DNA of 14,267 nucleotides from JBGOTP01 sp041476545 (GCA_041476545.1 JBGOTP010000096.1:1-14267), one strand, 5' to 3'. Positions 1 through 7,394 are shown, counted from the first letter of the stretch. The notes: a model not told the origin generated them from the letters alone. Translations and numbers: made by a program.

Positions 1-162
1 GGTGGGCAGACCCTTCATGTTCGAGACCATGTTCCGATCGGGCGTGCCGCCCCACATCGGCCAGTCGCCGGTCCCCGGATCGGAGGCTGAGAGTCGTGGT
101 GTGATGCCGACCGTACAGATGATCGCGATGACGAGCAGTGTCGCGGGAATGTGAGTTCGCAT
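1..162 (-). CDS. PQQ-like beta-propeller protein, N-terminal fragment (cut by window edge)
   Basis: Reading the complement from an ATG at 162-160 gives 54 codons open to the window edge. Residues 1-27 form a signal peptide: MRTH, then a hydrophobic core (IPATLLVIAIICTVGI) and a likely cut near LSAS. It is followed by DWPMWGGTPDRNMVS at residues 33-47. That Asp-Trp-Pro motif just after the signal peptide is also the first strand of the other three propeller proteins in this window, so I read this as the start of a fourth PQQ-like (BamB-fold) secreted protein. It lies downstream of, and in the same direction as, the 739-residue propeller gene. The start lacks a clear Shine-Dalgarno sequence (only a GAAAA stretch lies upstream). 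Trp-Gly-Gly replaces the usual Trp-Arg-Gly. The rest of the propeller is outside the window, so the family call rests on the N-terminus alone. Confidence 0.75.
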   Translation of the reverse strand, partial: MRTHIPATLLVIAIICTVGITPRLSASDPGTGDWPMWGGTPDRNMVSNMKGLPT

Positions 163-187
163 ATGTTTTCATTTCACGAACGTTAGA

Positions 188-235
188 CGCGGAGCCCGCG
201 GATCTCAGCGGTCTCTGCGGTGTACGTCGTATTCA
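188..235. repeat. degenerate short tandem repeat downstream of the large propeller gene
   Basis: This gap between two minus-strand genes holds four loose copies of a GCGG-containing 9-10 base unit (GCGGAGCCC, GCGGATCTC, AGCGGTCTC, TGCGGTG). It shares the exact 11-mer TCTCAGCGGTC (203-213) with another intergenic repeat at 5770-5780. The copies are imperfect, so this is a weak repeat call, but the shared 11-mer links two spacers that lie at gene 3' ends. I see no promoter or terminator here. Confidence 0.35.
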
Positions 236-263
236 GTGGTGATCTCGATTCAGCCGAAACGCT

Positions 264-2483
264 CTATTGGTTAGCCGCGATGGAGAAGTTATCCAGATAG
301 GCCCCGAACTGGGCGTCGATGAACAGTCCGGGCGCTCCCTGGCGGTTGCCGATCGGATCGAGTTTGTCGATCGTCCACTCGGCGGGTTCGGCGCCGCCGG
401 TCGGCCACGCCTTGCCGCGCGCGCGCACCTGGCCGTTCGGCAGATTCTCGACGCGCAGCTTCAAGTGGTACCAGGCGTCGGATTTCCACGTGAAGGGCAC
501 CGTCACGGTCCGTGTGGTCTCCGGCTCCCACGGCTCGATCTTCAGTTGCTGCGAGGTGCCATACAACACCAGCGTGTAGCGCTGGGCCGTGATGCCGACG
601 TCGCCCATCTGTCGCCGGCGCTCCGACGAGCGCACGTCGGCCTCAAAAGTGTAATTCGACCAGGTGACGGGACCGATGAAGGCGCGGACGCGCTTGAAGA
701 TGGTGTCGTCCGGCGGTTTCTGCAGGACCTTCTGACCGTCGAGCGTCGCCACGGCCAGCTTCCCGGCCACGGCGTTGACCCAGCCGGGTGGGACCGCCGC
801 GTTGGCGTAGGACTCGAATGTCTCTTTCCACGGCAGCGGATGCACGACGCGCGCCCGGGCCTGACCGGTCAAGCCACCGATCGTCGCCTTGACGAGCCCG
901 GCCTGCTCGACCGGATCGCCCGCGACCGTGAACGCGCCATCGGCGACCGTGCCCTTCAATCCGTCGAGCGACCACACGGCGGCTTCTTCGCGAAGGAAGC
1001 GGCCCTTATCGTCGAAGAGGCGCGCGTGCAACTGCACCCTTTGTCCAGGCGACAGGACCAGTTCGGTTGGCGACACCTGAAGGTGCGTTGGCATCCCCGC
1101 CGCCACCGGCGCAGGCTCGTCTGCCGCAAATCCCGTCTGCGGTTTCGGCTGTTTCGATCCGATCGCATAGACCGCGTCGCTCGACACAAAGAAGACGCGT
1201 CCGCGCGACACGGCGGCGCCGGCCATGATTTGCTCAGGCGTTCCTTCCGATCCGCAGCAGCTCAGGGTGCTGTTGGGCAGTTCAACGGAGCTGAGCACGT
1301 CGGCGCCGTCCGCCCGTGGCCGGACGATGAAGAACTTCCCGTTGTCGGTGCCGACGTAGATCTTGCCGTCGGCGAGCACGGGGGAGGCCTTCTGTTCCGT
1401 GCCCAACGGCTTGGACCACAGCGGCTTGCCGGTGTCGAACTCATAGGCCCTCAACGTCGAACCGCCGTCGATCTGATAGAGGCGCGCGCCGTCGACGAGC
1501 GGCGAGGAGAACGCGAACTCCGTGCCCTTGATCGCCCATTTCGCGGTCTTGATATCGCCAGTCTGCGACCCGTCGATCGCCGCGATCAACCCGAGCTCGT
1601 TGCCCTCGAGGTTCTCGTCCCCGTGGGACACGACGACGGTATTGCCTTTGACGGCCACGCCCGTGTTGATGGCGCGCTTGGCGGCGACAAAGCTCCACAC
1701 GCGCTCGCCGGTCTGAGCCTTGATGGCGTGGATTCCACCGTCGCCGAGGCCAGCGATGAGCAGGCGCATTCCGTTGATTGTCGCGATGAGCGGCGATGCG
1801 TAGGCGGTGTCGTAGGGACGCCCGCCCGGATTCGACACGTAGATGACGTCGCCGGTGCGCTTGTCGAGTGCGATGAACCGATGCGCGCGATTGGACGAGG
1901 TTCCCCAGTTCGAGACAGCGGCGCTCACAATCACCAGATTCCCATCCACCACCGGCGACATCGTCCGGCCGCCGTGAGTCGTGAAGGCGGCGAACTCCTC
2001 GCCGAACGAGCGATCCCAGAGCAGCTTGCCGTCGCGGTTGAGCGCGACGACCTGCGCGCCGCCGCTCAGGGCGTAGATGTTGCCGGTTTCGGGATCGGCC
2101 GCGGGCGACGCCCAGCCGACGCGATGCGCCGGGACGTCGCTCTGGAAGATGTTGAAGCGGTACTCCCAGATCATTTTGCCGGTGTCCGCGTCCAGGGCCA
2201 TGACGCGTTCCTGGAGATTGACACCGCGGCCCGCCGGGTTCTGCACGTACACGCGATTTCCCATCACAATCGGGGTGGAGCGGCCGCCGTAGGGCACCCT
2301 CCAGAGGAAGTTCTCGCCATTCAGCGCCCACTTGTCGACGAGGCCTGTTTCGCGAGAGATTCCATCCCGGTTCGGCCCGCGCAATTCAGGCCAGTCGCCA
2401 AGCGCCACCCGGCGTGGTCCCTGGGCAGTCATCGAGACGCCGATGGCCGTCGCAATCGCCAGCAGCAGGAAGGCCTTCTTCAT
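264..2483 (-). CDS. secreted PQQ-like beta-propeller protein with Ig-like and LamG-like C-terminal domains
   Basis: Predicted exported protein of 739 residues from the ATG at 2483. I prefer this ATG to the in-frame one six bases upstream because AGGG lies seven bases before it and the protein then begins MKKAFLLLAIATAIG, a standard signal peptide. Numbers below count from the upstream ATG. DWPELRGPNRDGIS (32-45) opens the propeller. PQQ-type strands follow at ALDADTGKMIW (98-108), ALNRDGKLLW (149-158), ALDKRTGDVIY (207-217), IKAQTGERVW (256-265) and AYEFDTGKPLW (348-358). The propeller ends near 445. A bacterial Ig-like domain (about 468-550) and a jelly-roll, LamG/concanavalin-like domain (about 552-738) come next. 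No CxxCH or clear PQQ-ligand set is seen, so a scaffold or binding role, perhaps to polysaccharide, is as likely as an enzyme. Adjacent cysteines occur at 411-412. It diverges from the propeller gene starting at 2599. Confidence 0.88.
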   Translation of the reverse strand: MKKAFLLLAIATAIGVSMTAQGPRRVALGDWPELRGPNRDGISRETGLVDKWALNGENFLWRVPYGGRSTPIVMGNRVYVQNPAGRGVNLQERVMALDADTGKMIWEYRFNIFQSDVPAHRVGWASPAADPETGNIYALSGGAQVVALNRDGKLLWDRSFGEEFAAFTTHGGRTMSPVVDGNLVIVSAAVSNWGTSSNRAHRFIALDKRTGDVIYVSNPGGRPYDTAYASPLIATINGMRLLIAGLGDGGIHAIKAQTGERVWSFVAAKRAINTGVAVKGNTVVVSHGDENLEGNELGLIAAIDGSQTGDIKTAKWAIKGTEFAFSSPLVDGARLYQIDGGSTLRAYEFDTGKPLWSKPLGTEQKASPVLADGKIYVGTDNGKFFIVRPRADGADVLSSVELPNSTLSCCGSEGTPEQIMAGAAVSRGRVFFVSSDAVYAIGSKQPKPQTGFAADEPAPVAAGMPTHLQVSPTELVLSPGQRVQLHARLFDDKGRFLREEAAVWSLDGLKGTVADGAFTVAGDPVEQAGLVKATIGGLTGQARARVVHPLPWKETFESYANAAVPPGWVNAVAGKLAVATLDGQKVLQKPPDDTIFKRVRAFIGPVTWSNYTFEADVRSSERRRQMGDVGITAQRYTLVLYGTSQQLKIEPWEPETTRTVTVPFTWKSDAWYHLKLRVENLPNGQVRARGKAWPTGGAEPAEWTIDKLDPIGNRQGAPGLFIDAQFGAYLDNFSIAANQ

Positions 2484-2583
2484 CGCCATGCCCTAGCTTA
2501 CGTCGGTTCCAAGCGGGCCGTTTACGCTGATTCCGGCTGATTCCCGGCCGCGCAAAGTCGATCGCGTCCAGGCGGGGTCGCTG

Positions 2584-2598
2584 TATTCTAACGTTGGC
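2584..2598 (+). promoter_or_regulatory. possible -10 element giving a near-leaderless transcript
   Basis: TATTCT (2584-2589, four of six matches to TATAAT) ends nine bases before the ATG at 2599. A start point six or seven bases downstream would leave only a two- to three-base leader. No Shine-Dalgarno sequence lies before this ATG, which fits a leaderless message. No good -35 is visible, so this is tentative. Confidence 0.3.
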
Positions 2599-3927
2599 AT
2601 GGCGAAGCTGAAGCACGCGTCCTTTGGAGCCGTCGTCCTGGCGATCGCCGCGGGCGTGGTCGGATCCAGCCAGTCGAGTCCGACGACCCGGTCGAGTCCG
2701 ACGGCTCAATCCGGTCAGACGACCCCGGCGGCTCAGAACGCGCCGGCCACTCAGCCGGGGACGAGCGACTGGCCGCAGTGGCGCGGGCCTGAACGCTCCG
2801 GCGTGTCGAAGGAGTCCGCGCTTCTGAAGCAATGGCCGCCGGCGGGACCCTCGCGCGTGTGGTTGTCGGGCAGCCTGGGCGCCGGGTATGGATCGGTGGC
2901 CGTCAGCGGCGACCAGATCTTCGTGCAAGGCGCGCGATCAGGACAGAGCATCGTGTCGGTCCTGAGCCGCGTGGACGGCAAGGGACTCTGGTCCAAGGCG
3001 CTCGGCCGGGCGGGCAGCAACGACAAGGGGCCTGGTCCACGTGGCACGCCGACGGTGGACGCCGAGCGCATGTACGTGCTGACAGAGAGCGGCGACCTGG
3101 CGTGTCTCGTGACCAAGGATGGAACGCTTCGCTGGCAGCGCAACATCCTAACCGACTTCGGCGCCCGCAACCTCCAGTGGCTCATCAGTGAATCGCCCCT
3201 CGTCGATGGAAATCTGGTAATCGTCACGCCAGGCGGGCGTGCCGCAGGGATGGTGGCGCTCGACAAGATGTCGGGCAAGACCATCTGGACCAGCAAGGAG
3301 CTGAGCGACGAAGCGGGATATGCGTCGGCCGTTGTTGGCAATGTCCAGGGCGTTCGCATCGTGATGACGCTCACGTCGGCGGCCGGCGTCGGCGTTCGCG
3401 CGTCGGACGGAAAGCTGATGTGGCGATACCGGCCGGCCGCCAACAGCACCGCCAACGTCGCGACGCCCATCTTTTCCGACAACAAGGTCTTCTACGCGTC
3501 CGACTATGGAACCGGTGGCGCGCTGCTCGGCTTGCGGGCCGAAACAGGAGAGGTCAAGGCCCAGGAGATCTACTTCACGAGAGAAATGCAGAACCACCAC
3601 GGCGGCGTGCTGCTCGTGAACGGGTATCTCTACGGATTCAACAACTCCATTCTGACGTGTCTGGAGTTTGCCACCGGCAAGATGATGTGGCGGGACCGCA
3701 GTGTCGGCAAGGGGTCGCTCAGCTACGCCGACGGGCATCTCTATCTTCTCGGCGAAGACAACGTCGTTGGCCTGGCCGAGGCGTCCCCCGCGGGTTATCG
3801 AGAACGAGGCCGGTTCACGATTCACGACGAGGGGTTGCCGAGCTGGTCGCATCCCGTCGTGAGCGGCGGCCGGTTGTACATTCGCAATCAGGGCACGCTG
3901 GCCGCGTACGACATCCGGGGGCAGTAA
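2599..3927 (+). CDS. secreted PQQ-like (BamB-fold) beta-propeller protein
   Basis: 442 residues. Residues 1-24 look like a signal peptide (MAKLKH, then a hydrophobic AVVLAIAAGVV core). Residues 25-54 are a Ser/Thr/Pro/Gln linker built of six-residue units. The propeller opens with DWPQWRGPERSGVS (57-70). PQQ-type strands are seen at VLSRVDGKGLW (121-131), TKDGTLRW (172-179), ALDKMSGKTIW (220-230), VRASDGKLMW (266-275), GLRAETGEVK (311-320) and CLEFATGKMMW (354-364), enough for six or more blades. No haem motif or recognised PQQ-binding catalytic set is visible. It heads a plus-strand series with the next propeller (65 bases away) and two membrane proteins, so co-expression is likely. The ATG at 2599 has no ribosome-binding site. 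Family membership is firm; substrate and reaction are unknown. Confidence 0.88.
   Translation: MAKLKHASFGAVVLAIAAGVVGSSQSSPTTRSSPTAQSGQTTPAAQNAPATQPGTSDWPQWRGPERSGVSKESALLKQWPPAGPSRVWLSGSLGAGYGSVAVSGDQIFVQGARSGQSIVSVLSRVDGKGLWSKALGRAGSNDKGPGPRGTPTVDAERMYVLTESGDLACLVTKDGTLRWQRNILTDFGARNLQWLISESPLVDGNLVIVTPGGRAAGMVALDKMSGKTIWTSKELSDEAGYASAVVGNVQGVRIVMTLTSAAGVGVRASDGKLMWRYRPAANSTANVATPIFSDNKVFYASDYGTGGALLGLRAETGEVKAQEIYFTREMQNHHGGVLLVNGYLYGFNNSILTCLEFATGKMMWRDRSVGKGSLSYADGHLYLLGEDNVVGLAEASPAGYRERGRFTIHDEGLPSWSHPVVSGGRLYIRNQGTLAAYDIRGQ
2671..2760 (+). repeat. 18-base tandem repeat encoding a hexapeptide linker
   Basis: Five in-frame 18-base units encode QSSPTT, RSSPTA, QSGQTT, PAAQNA and PATQPG. 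The first two units are nearly identical in DNA (both contain TCGAGTCCGACG) and later ones are progressively diverged. The repeat forms a flexible spacer between signal peptide and propeller and probably arose by local duplication; its copy number may vary between strains. Confidence 0.7.
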
Positions 3928-3940
3928 GAGCGCGTTGCGG

Positions 3941-3968
3941 AGTGAGGGCTAAGGGCTGAGAGCTAAGG
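3941..3968. repeat. degenerate heptamer repeat after propeller gene
   Basis: Four consecutive seven-base units (AGTGAGG, GCTAAGG, GCTGAGA, GCTAAGG) begin 13 bases after the stop codon of the upstream propeller gene. Read on the other strand they fit YYYTMRS, close to the TTCTAAC units at 8604-8645. The ten bases at 3955-3964 read on the complement as AGCTCTCAGC, which recurs exactly at 5767-5776. This resembles the short tandemly repeated heptamers described in cyanobacteria, though whether it is the same class is inference. Confidence 0.6.
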
Positions 3969-3992
3969 GATTCTTTCTTCTTGAGGTACGTC

Positions 3993-5246
3993 ATGGCTGT
4001 GTTTCGACGAGCATTCCTTCTTGCCATCCTGATCGCGGGCCTGACCTCTGTTGCGGGGGGAGGCATGAACGCGCAGCGACCGTCCACGGACTGGCCGCAG
4101 TACCGGGGCCCGAATCGGGATGGCGCGGCCAGCGCATTTGCGGCGCCGCGGGAGTGGCCCGAACAACTCGTCCGGCACTGGAAAGTCGAGGTCGGACTCG
4201 GGTACGCCACACCGATTGTCGTCGGCAACCGGGTGTACGTGTTCTCGCGCCGTGGCGAGAACGAAACGATGAGCGCGCTCGACGCCGACACGGGCCGAGA
4301 GCTATGGCAGACGGGCTATCCCGCGCCGTTCACCATGCACAGCGCCGCTGTTCGGCACGGAGCAGGACCCAAGTCGACCCCTGTGTTCACGAACGGCAAG
4401 TTGTTGTCGATCGGCATGACGGGCGTCGTCACCGCGTTTGATGCCGCCACGGGGAAACAACTGTGGCAGAAACCGGGGTCCACTCCCGTACCGCTCTACA
4501 CGAGCCATGCCTTCTCTCCGCTCGTGGAGGGTAACGTCGCCATCTTCCATCTCGGCGGTCACAACCAGGGCGCGCTGACGGCCCTCGACGTGGCGACGGG
4601 CAAGGTGAAGTGGAGCTGGACGGGCGACGGACCCGGGTACGGGTCGCCGATTGTGGCCACCCTCGGAGGCACGCGCCAGATTGTGACGATCACGCAGGCG
4701 AAGATCGTTGGCGTCGACATCGCGACGGGCGCATTGCTCTGGGAGCGCCCGTACCCGGCCGCCAGCACCACCAATTCGAACACGCCAATCCTTCACGGGC
4801 AGACGGTCATCGTCTCCGGCAACGGCGGTCCTACGATCGCGTTCACGGTGGCGAAGACCGGTACTCAGTGGACGACGACCAACGTGTGGGAGAACGCCGA
4901 CATCCCGCTGCGGCTGACCAACGTGGTCGTCGTCGGCGATCTGATGTTCGGTTTGACGAACAAGAACGCCGGACAGTATTTCGGCGTCGATGCGACTACC
5001 GGAAAGACGTTGTGGACGTCACCGGGACGCCAGGCGTCGAACGCCGCGATTGCGCGCGCCGGCGACCTGCTCTTCAGTCTCGAAGACGATGGCGATCTGG
5101 TGATTGCGCGAAGCAGTCAGACGGCGTTCGAGCCGCTGCGCAAGTACAAAGTGGCTGACGGTGAGACGTGGGCCGAGGCGGCCCTGTCGGGCGATCGGAT
5201 CTTCGTCAAGGATCTATCGACCGTGTCCCTGTGGAAGCTGAATTGA
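3993..5246 (+). CDS. secreted PQQ-like (BamB-fold) beta-propeller protein
   Basis: 417 residues from the ATG at 3993. The reading frame is open to a TTG at 3981, but GAGG at 3983-3986 sits six bases before the ATG and must be its ribosome-binding site. Residues 1-27 are a signal peptide (MAVFRRAFLLAILIAGL, cut near NAQ). DWPQYRGPNRDGAA (33-46) follows. Five clear PQQ-type strands occur: ALDADTGRELW (95-105), AFDAATGKQLW (148-158), ALDVATGKVKW (197-207), GVDIATGALLW (240-250) and GVDATTGKTLW (331-341). There are no cysteines at all in the mature part and no haem site, so there is no direct evidence of redox catalysis. It follows the 2599 propeller gene in the same direction and precedes two membrane-protein genes by 37 bases. 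Function beyond a periplasmic beta-propeller is unknown. Confidence 0.9.
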   Translation: MAVFRRAFLLAILIAGLTSVAGGGMNAQRPSTDWPQYRGPNRDGAASAFAAPREWPEQLVRHWKVEVGLGYATPIVVGNRVYVFSRRGENETMSALDADTGRELWQTGYPAPFTMHSAAVRHGAGPKSTPVFTNGKLLSIGMTGVVTAFDAATGKQLWQKPGSTPVPLYTSHAFSPLVEGNVAIFHLGGHNQGALTALDVATGKVKWSWTGDGPGYGSPIVATLGGTRQIVTITQAKIVGVDIATGALLWERPYPAASTTNSNTPILHGQTVIVSGNGGPTIAFTVAKTGTQWTTTNVWENADIPLRLTNVVVVGDLMFGLTNKNAGQYFGVDATTGKTLWTSPGRQASNAAIARAGDLLFSLEDDGDLVIARSSQTAFEPLRKYKVADGETWAEAALSGDRIFVKDLSTVSLWKLN

Positions 5247-5283
5247 TTCGATCGGGCGGGTTTCTCCGGTGTGAGCGACGCCG

Positions 5284-5760
5284 ATGACCGCACTCGCTCC
5301 GTTCCTGGCGCGCGTCGAGGCGAGCACGCTCGCCACGACGATCGGCCAGTCGACCCTGCTCAACGGACTCCTTAGCGGAATTCATCTCCTTGGCCTGACG
5401 CTGATCGTTGGGGGCGTGCTCGTGTCGAGCCTGAGGCTCCTGGGCGTGCTGCTCCCGGATCATCCTGTCGCGGAGCTGACCAGTGCGAGCCGCCGGGCCA
5501 TCGTGGCCGGCTTGGCGATCAGTGTCACGAGCGGTCTGCTGCTTCTCTCGCCCAAAGCCGCGATTGTCCCCACGAACACGATTTTCCAGACGAAGATGCT
5601 GCTGCTCTCGGCGGCCGTGGCGTTCTATTTCGCCATCTATCGCCGCGCCGCGCGTGGAGACGCCGGCACATTTCTTTCTCCACGGCTGACGGGCGCGCTT
5701 GGACTGGCGCTCTGGACGAGCGTGGCCCTCGCCGGCTGTGCATTCATCCTTCTTGACTAG
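5284..5760 (+). CDS. four-helix membrane protein, DUF6644-like
   Basis: 158 residues with four predicted membrane helices near 27-49, 72-90, 104-119 and 135-157. The first helix carries HLLGLTLIVGG (His34), followed by LRLLGV at the membrane border; these features match an uncharacterised family of small membrane proteins (DUF6644-like, from memory). Lys104 at the start of helix 3 (FQTK) is shared with the neighbouring paralogue. A conserved His inside the membrane suggests cofactor or haem binding as in small cytochrome b-type proteins, but only one such His is present here, so this is speculative. The ribosome-binding site is weak (GTGAG at 5271-5275). The gene sits 37 bases after a propeller gene and 45 bases before its paralogue, in one direction, so it is probably part of the same transcript. 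Confidence 0.75.
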   Translation: MTALAPFLARVEASTLATTIGQSTLLNGLLSGIHLLGLTLIVGGVLVSSLRLLGVLLPDHPVAELTSASRRAIVAGLAISVTSGLLLLSPKAAIVPTNTIFQTKMLLLSAAVAFYFAIYRRAARGDAGTFLSPRLTGALGLALWTSVALAGCAFILLD

Positions 5761-5766
5761 TCGCGC

Positions 5767-5787
5767 AGCTCTCAGCGGTCAGGTGCC
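5767..5787. repeat. short degenerate heptamer repeat between the membrane-protein genes
   Basis: AGCTCTCAGC (5767-5776) recurs on the opposite strand at 3955-3964, and TCTCAGCGGTC (5770-5780) recurs at 203-213. The two overlapping matches show a short member of the same degenerate repeat group, starting seven bases after a stop codon. Only two to three units can be made out. Confidence 0.45.
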
Positions 5788-5805
5788 GGCTACGACGGAC
5801 TGCCT

Positions 5806-6306
5806 ATGTTCCTGATGAACCTCTGCGTGTGGCTCGAAGCGACGCCCGTCGGCGTCTGGGTGCGGGAGTCGCTCTGGGGGTTCTCCGGTCTCGTGGCCGT
5901 TCATATCCTCGGCCTCACACTGTCGGTCGGGATGGTGGTCTGGTTCGATCTCCGACTGCTTGGCGTCAGCATGCGCCGCGTGCCGGTGTCCACGGTCTAT
6001 CGCCGGATCATGCCGTGGGCGTTTGGCGGGTTCGCGTCCATGTTCGTGACCGGCAGCCTGTTGCTGACGGGCTTCGCGGCGTCTGCGTACGGCAATCCGT
6101 ACTTTCGCATCAAGATGGCCGCCCTTCTGCTCGCGGGCGTGAACGCGCTCGTGTACCACACGGTTACCGAACGCCAGATCGCGCAGTGGGACCGCCTACC
6201 GCGCCCGCCGTCACCGGCGCGGCTCGCCGGCCTCATGTCCATCGTCCTCTGGGCCATTGTCATCATGGCCGGACGGATGGTGGCGTACACGTTGTATTCC
6301 CATTGA
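5806..6306 (+). CDS. four-helix membrane protein, DUF6644-like (paralogue of the upstream gene)
   Basis: 166 residues, four predicted membrane helices near 25-47, 70-90, 102-118 and 140-160. It shares with the upstream protein the sequence HxLGLTLxVG (His33 here), DLRLLGV after helix 1, a Thr/Ser-Gly-Ser-Leu-Leu-Leu stretch in helix 2, and a Lys (103) at the start of helix 3. It has a second His (118) at the end of helix 3 that the paralogue lacks, so it has two candidate intramembrane ligands. Tandem duplication is the simplest origin. The start is the first ATG; its ribosome-binding site is weak (GGA eight to nine bases upstream). Function is unknown; a role in membrane electron transfer is a guess from the His residues and nearby periplasmic propellers. 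Confidence 0.75.
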   Translation: MFLMNLCVWLEATPVGVWVRESLWGFSGLVAVHILGLTLSVGMVVWFDLRLLGVSMRRVPVSTVYRRIMPWAFGGFASMFVTGSLLLTGFAASAYGNPYFRIKMAALLLAGVNALVYHTVTERQIAQWDRLPRPPSPARLAGLMSIVLWAIVIMAGRMVAYTLYSH

Positions 6307-6797
6307 GTTGTTCCAGGGTCAGTTTGAGCTGAGCGACTTCGTGTTGCCCGCCGAGATCCCTCGCCGCAGCCAACCGGTCGGCTGGCCGGACACCACGGCC
6401 TCCGCCTCGTACCCTTCCGCTCTCACGACGGTCAACGGGTCACTCGACGGACAGTCATATGCGCGGGATCTCGCGGCGCAGCCGGAAATGGGGCGAAGCG
6501 AGTATTCCGTGGCGACTCAGGTGTACGCGATCCGTGGATTGGACGTTGCCCCCGTCGGTGTGTGCGCGATCATGTGTCGTTCGAATCAGCTCGTAGTCGC
6601 CACGGTCAGTGGCAGGGCTTCGAGCCCGAGACCCATTTCCCGGTGCGCGAAGCGGAGACGCGGCGAGTGTTGCGAGGCGCCGCCCGGGGAAGCCAACGGG
6701 TCGTTCGGCCGTGCCATGCACGTCGCCCATCTGGAGCTCACCCAGTACCGAGTTGCGCGGGACCGAACTTCGGTTAGGATGATCGCGAGGTTCTTTT
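6307..6797. other. 491-base stretch with no convincing gene
   Basis: No reading frame here has a good start, ribosome-binding site and recognisable product. The plus frame that spans it starts inside the upstream membrane-protein gene and ends inside the cytochrome gene, in frames different from both. On the minus strand, 6319-6516 encodes a short tail including YEAEAVVSGQPTGWLRRG, and an overlapping frame at 6263-6439 includes ADRLAAARDLGGQHEVAQLK, which looks like an amphipathic helix. They may be remnants of a decayed gene or chance. A small perfect hairpin (GGGCT, loop TCG, AGCCC) lies at 6615-6627. A GTTCGAATC string near 6579-6587 resembles a tRNA T-loop but has no pairing stem. The right end holds the likely cytochrome promoter. 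Confidence 0.5.
6753..6780 (+). promoter_or_regulatory. possible promoter of the cytochrome gene
   Basis: TTGCGC (6753-6758) and TAGGAT (6775-6780) are separated by 16 bases. The spacer contains the inverted repeat ACCGAA-C-TTCGGT (6762-6774). The start codon is at 6798, so the leader would be only about 10-12 bases, overlapping the GAGG ribosome-binding site at 6787-6790; this closeness lowers confidence. Confidence 0.3.
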
Positions 6798-7394
6798 ATG
6801 AGAGTGTCCCTGTGGGTTCTTGTCGTGGCGTGTTTCGGTGCGGCAATCGCCTGCAACGCCACGCCGCCGCCCGAGGAGTTCCGGACAACAGCGACGATCA
6901 AAGACATCATGGATGCGATCGTCGATCCGTCCGCGGACTTCCTCTGGGACTCGGTGGAGACGATTGTGTCCAAGGCCGGGATCGAGGAGAAAGCGCCGCA
7001 CACAGACGATGAATGGAAGGCCGTGCACCGGCGCGCCATTGAATTGGTGGAAGCGAGCAATCTGCTGCTCATCAAGGGCCGCCACGTCGCGAAGGCCGGC
7101 GAGAAATCGGAGAACAAGAATGTCGAGCTGGAACCCGAGGAAATCGAAAAGCTGATCAACGGCGACCGGAAATCATTTACGGCGTTTGCACTCGCGTTGC
7201 ACGACGCGGCAGTGCCGGCGCTCGCTGCGACAGAAGCGCGAAACGCCGAGGCCCTGTCGGACGCCGGCGAGGGCATCGACAAAGCCTGCGAGAACTGTCA
7301 TCTGAAGTACTGGTACCCGAACGGCGGACCGCCGACCGGTGCCGTCCTGTCGCCCCGACATATCGGGGGCGGCGAGGACATCCCCCGGAAGTGA
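6798..7394 (+). CDS. cytochrome c'-like (class II) lipoprotein
   Basis: 198 residues. The N-terminus is a signal sequence ending AIAC, so Cys19 is the probable lipidation site (Cys12 is a less likely alternative), placing the protein on a membrane facing the periplasm. A single haem-binding site, CENCH (164-168), lies near the C-terminus and is followed by LKYWYP. A haem motif at the end of a mainly helical chain, with an aromatic after it, is the arrangement of class II cytochromes (c' and c556). The length is somewhat greater than the usual 130-150 residues, with a charged stretch at 100-118 and a Gly/Pro-rich tail. Function is probably electron transfer or gas binding; the sequence does not decide. 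GAGG at 6787-6790 gives a good ribosome-binding site seven bases before the ATG. The patatin gene follows in the same direction. Confidence 0.8.
   Translation: MRVSLWVLVVACFGAAIACNATPPPEEFRTTATIKDIMDAIVDPSADFLWDSVETIVSKAGIEEKAPHTDDEWKAVHRRAIELVEASNLLLIKGRHVAKAGEKSENKNVELEPEEIEKLINGDRKSFTAFALALHDAAVPALAATEARNAEALSDAGEGIDKACENCHLKYWYPNGGPPTGAVLSPRHIGGGEDIPRK

Noticed and set aside
267..2540. A 757-codon open frame on the plus strand, antisense to the large propeller gene
   Set aside because: Its translation is Arg/His/Ala-rich without signal peptide or known motif, and it mirrors the true gene on the other strand; long antisense frames are expected from strong GC bias at third codon positions.
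3941..3968. CRISPR or telomere-like array
   Set aside because: Only four seven-base imperfect units with no spacers; it fits a degenerate short tandem repeat instead.
6575..6630. tRNA-like strings (GTTCGAATC and a TTCGAGCCC hairpin)
   Set aside because: The bases flanking the first do not pair as a T-stem, the second has only a three-base loop, and no acceptor or anticodon arm could be assembled around them.
6257..7012. A 251-codon plus-strand frame bridging the long spacer
   Set aside because: It starts inside the membrane-protein gene and ends inside the cytochrome gene in different frames, lacks a ribosome-binding site and has no recognisable motif.
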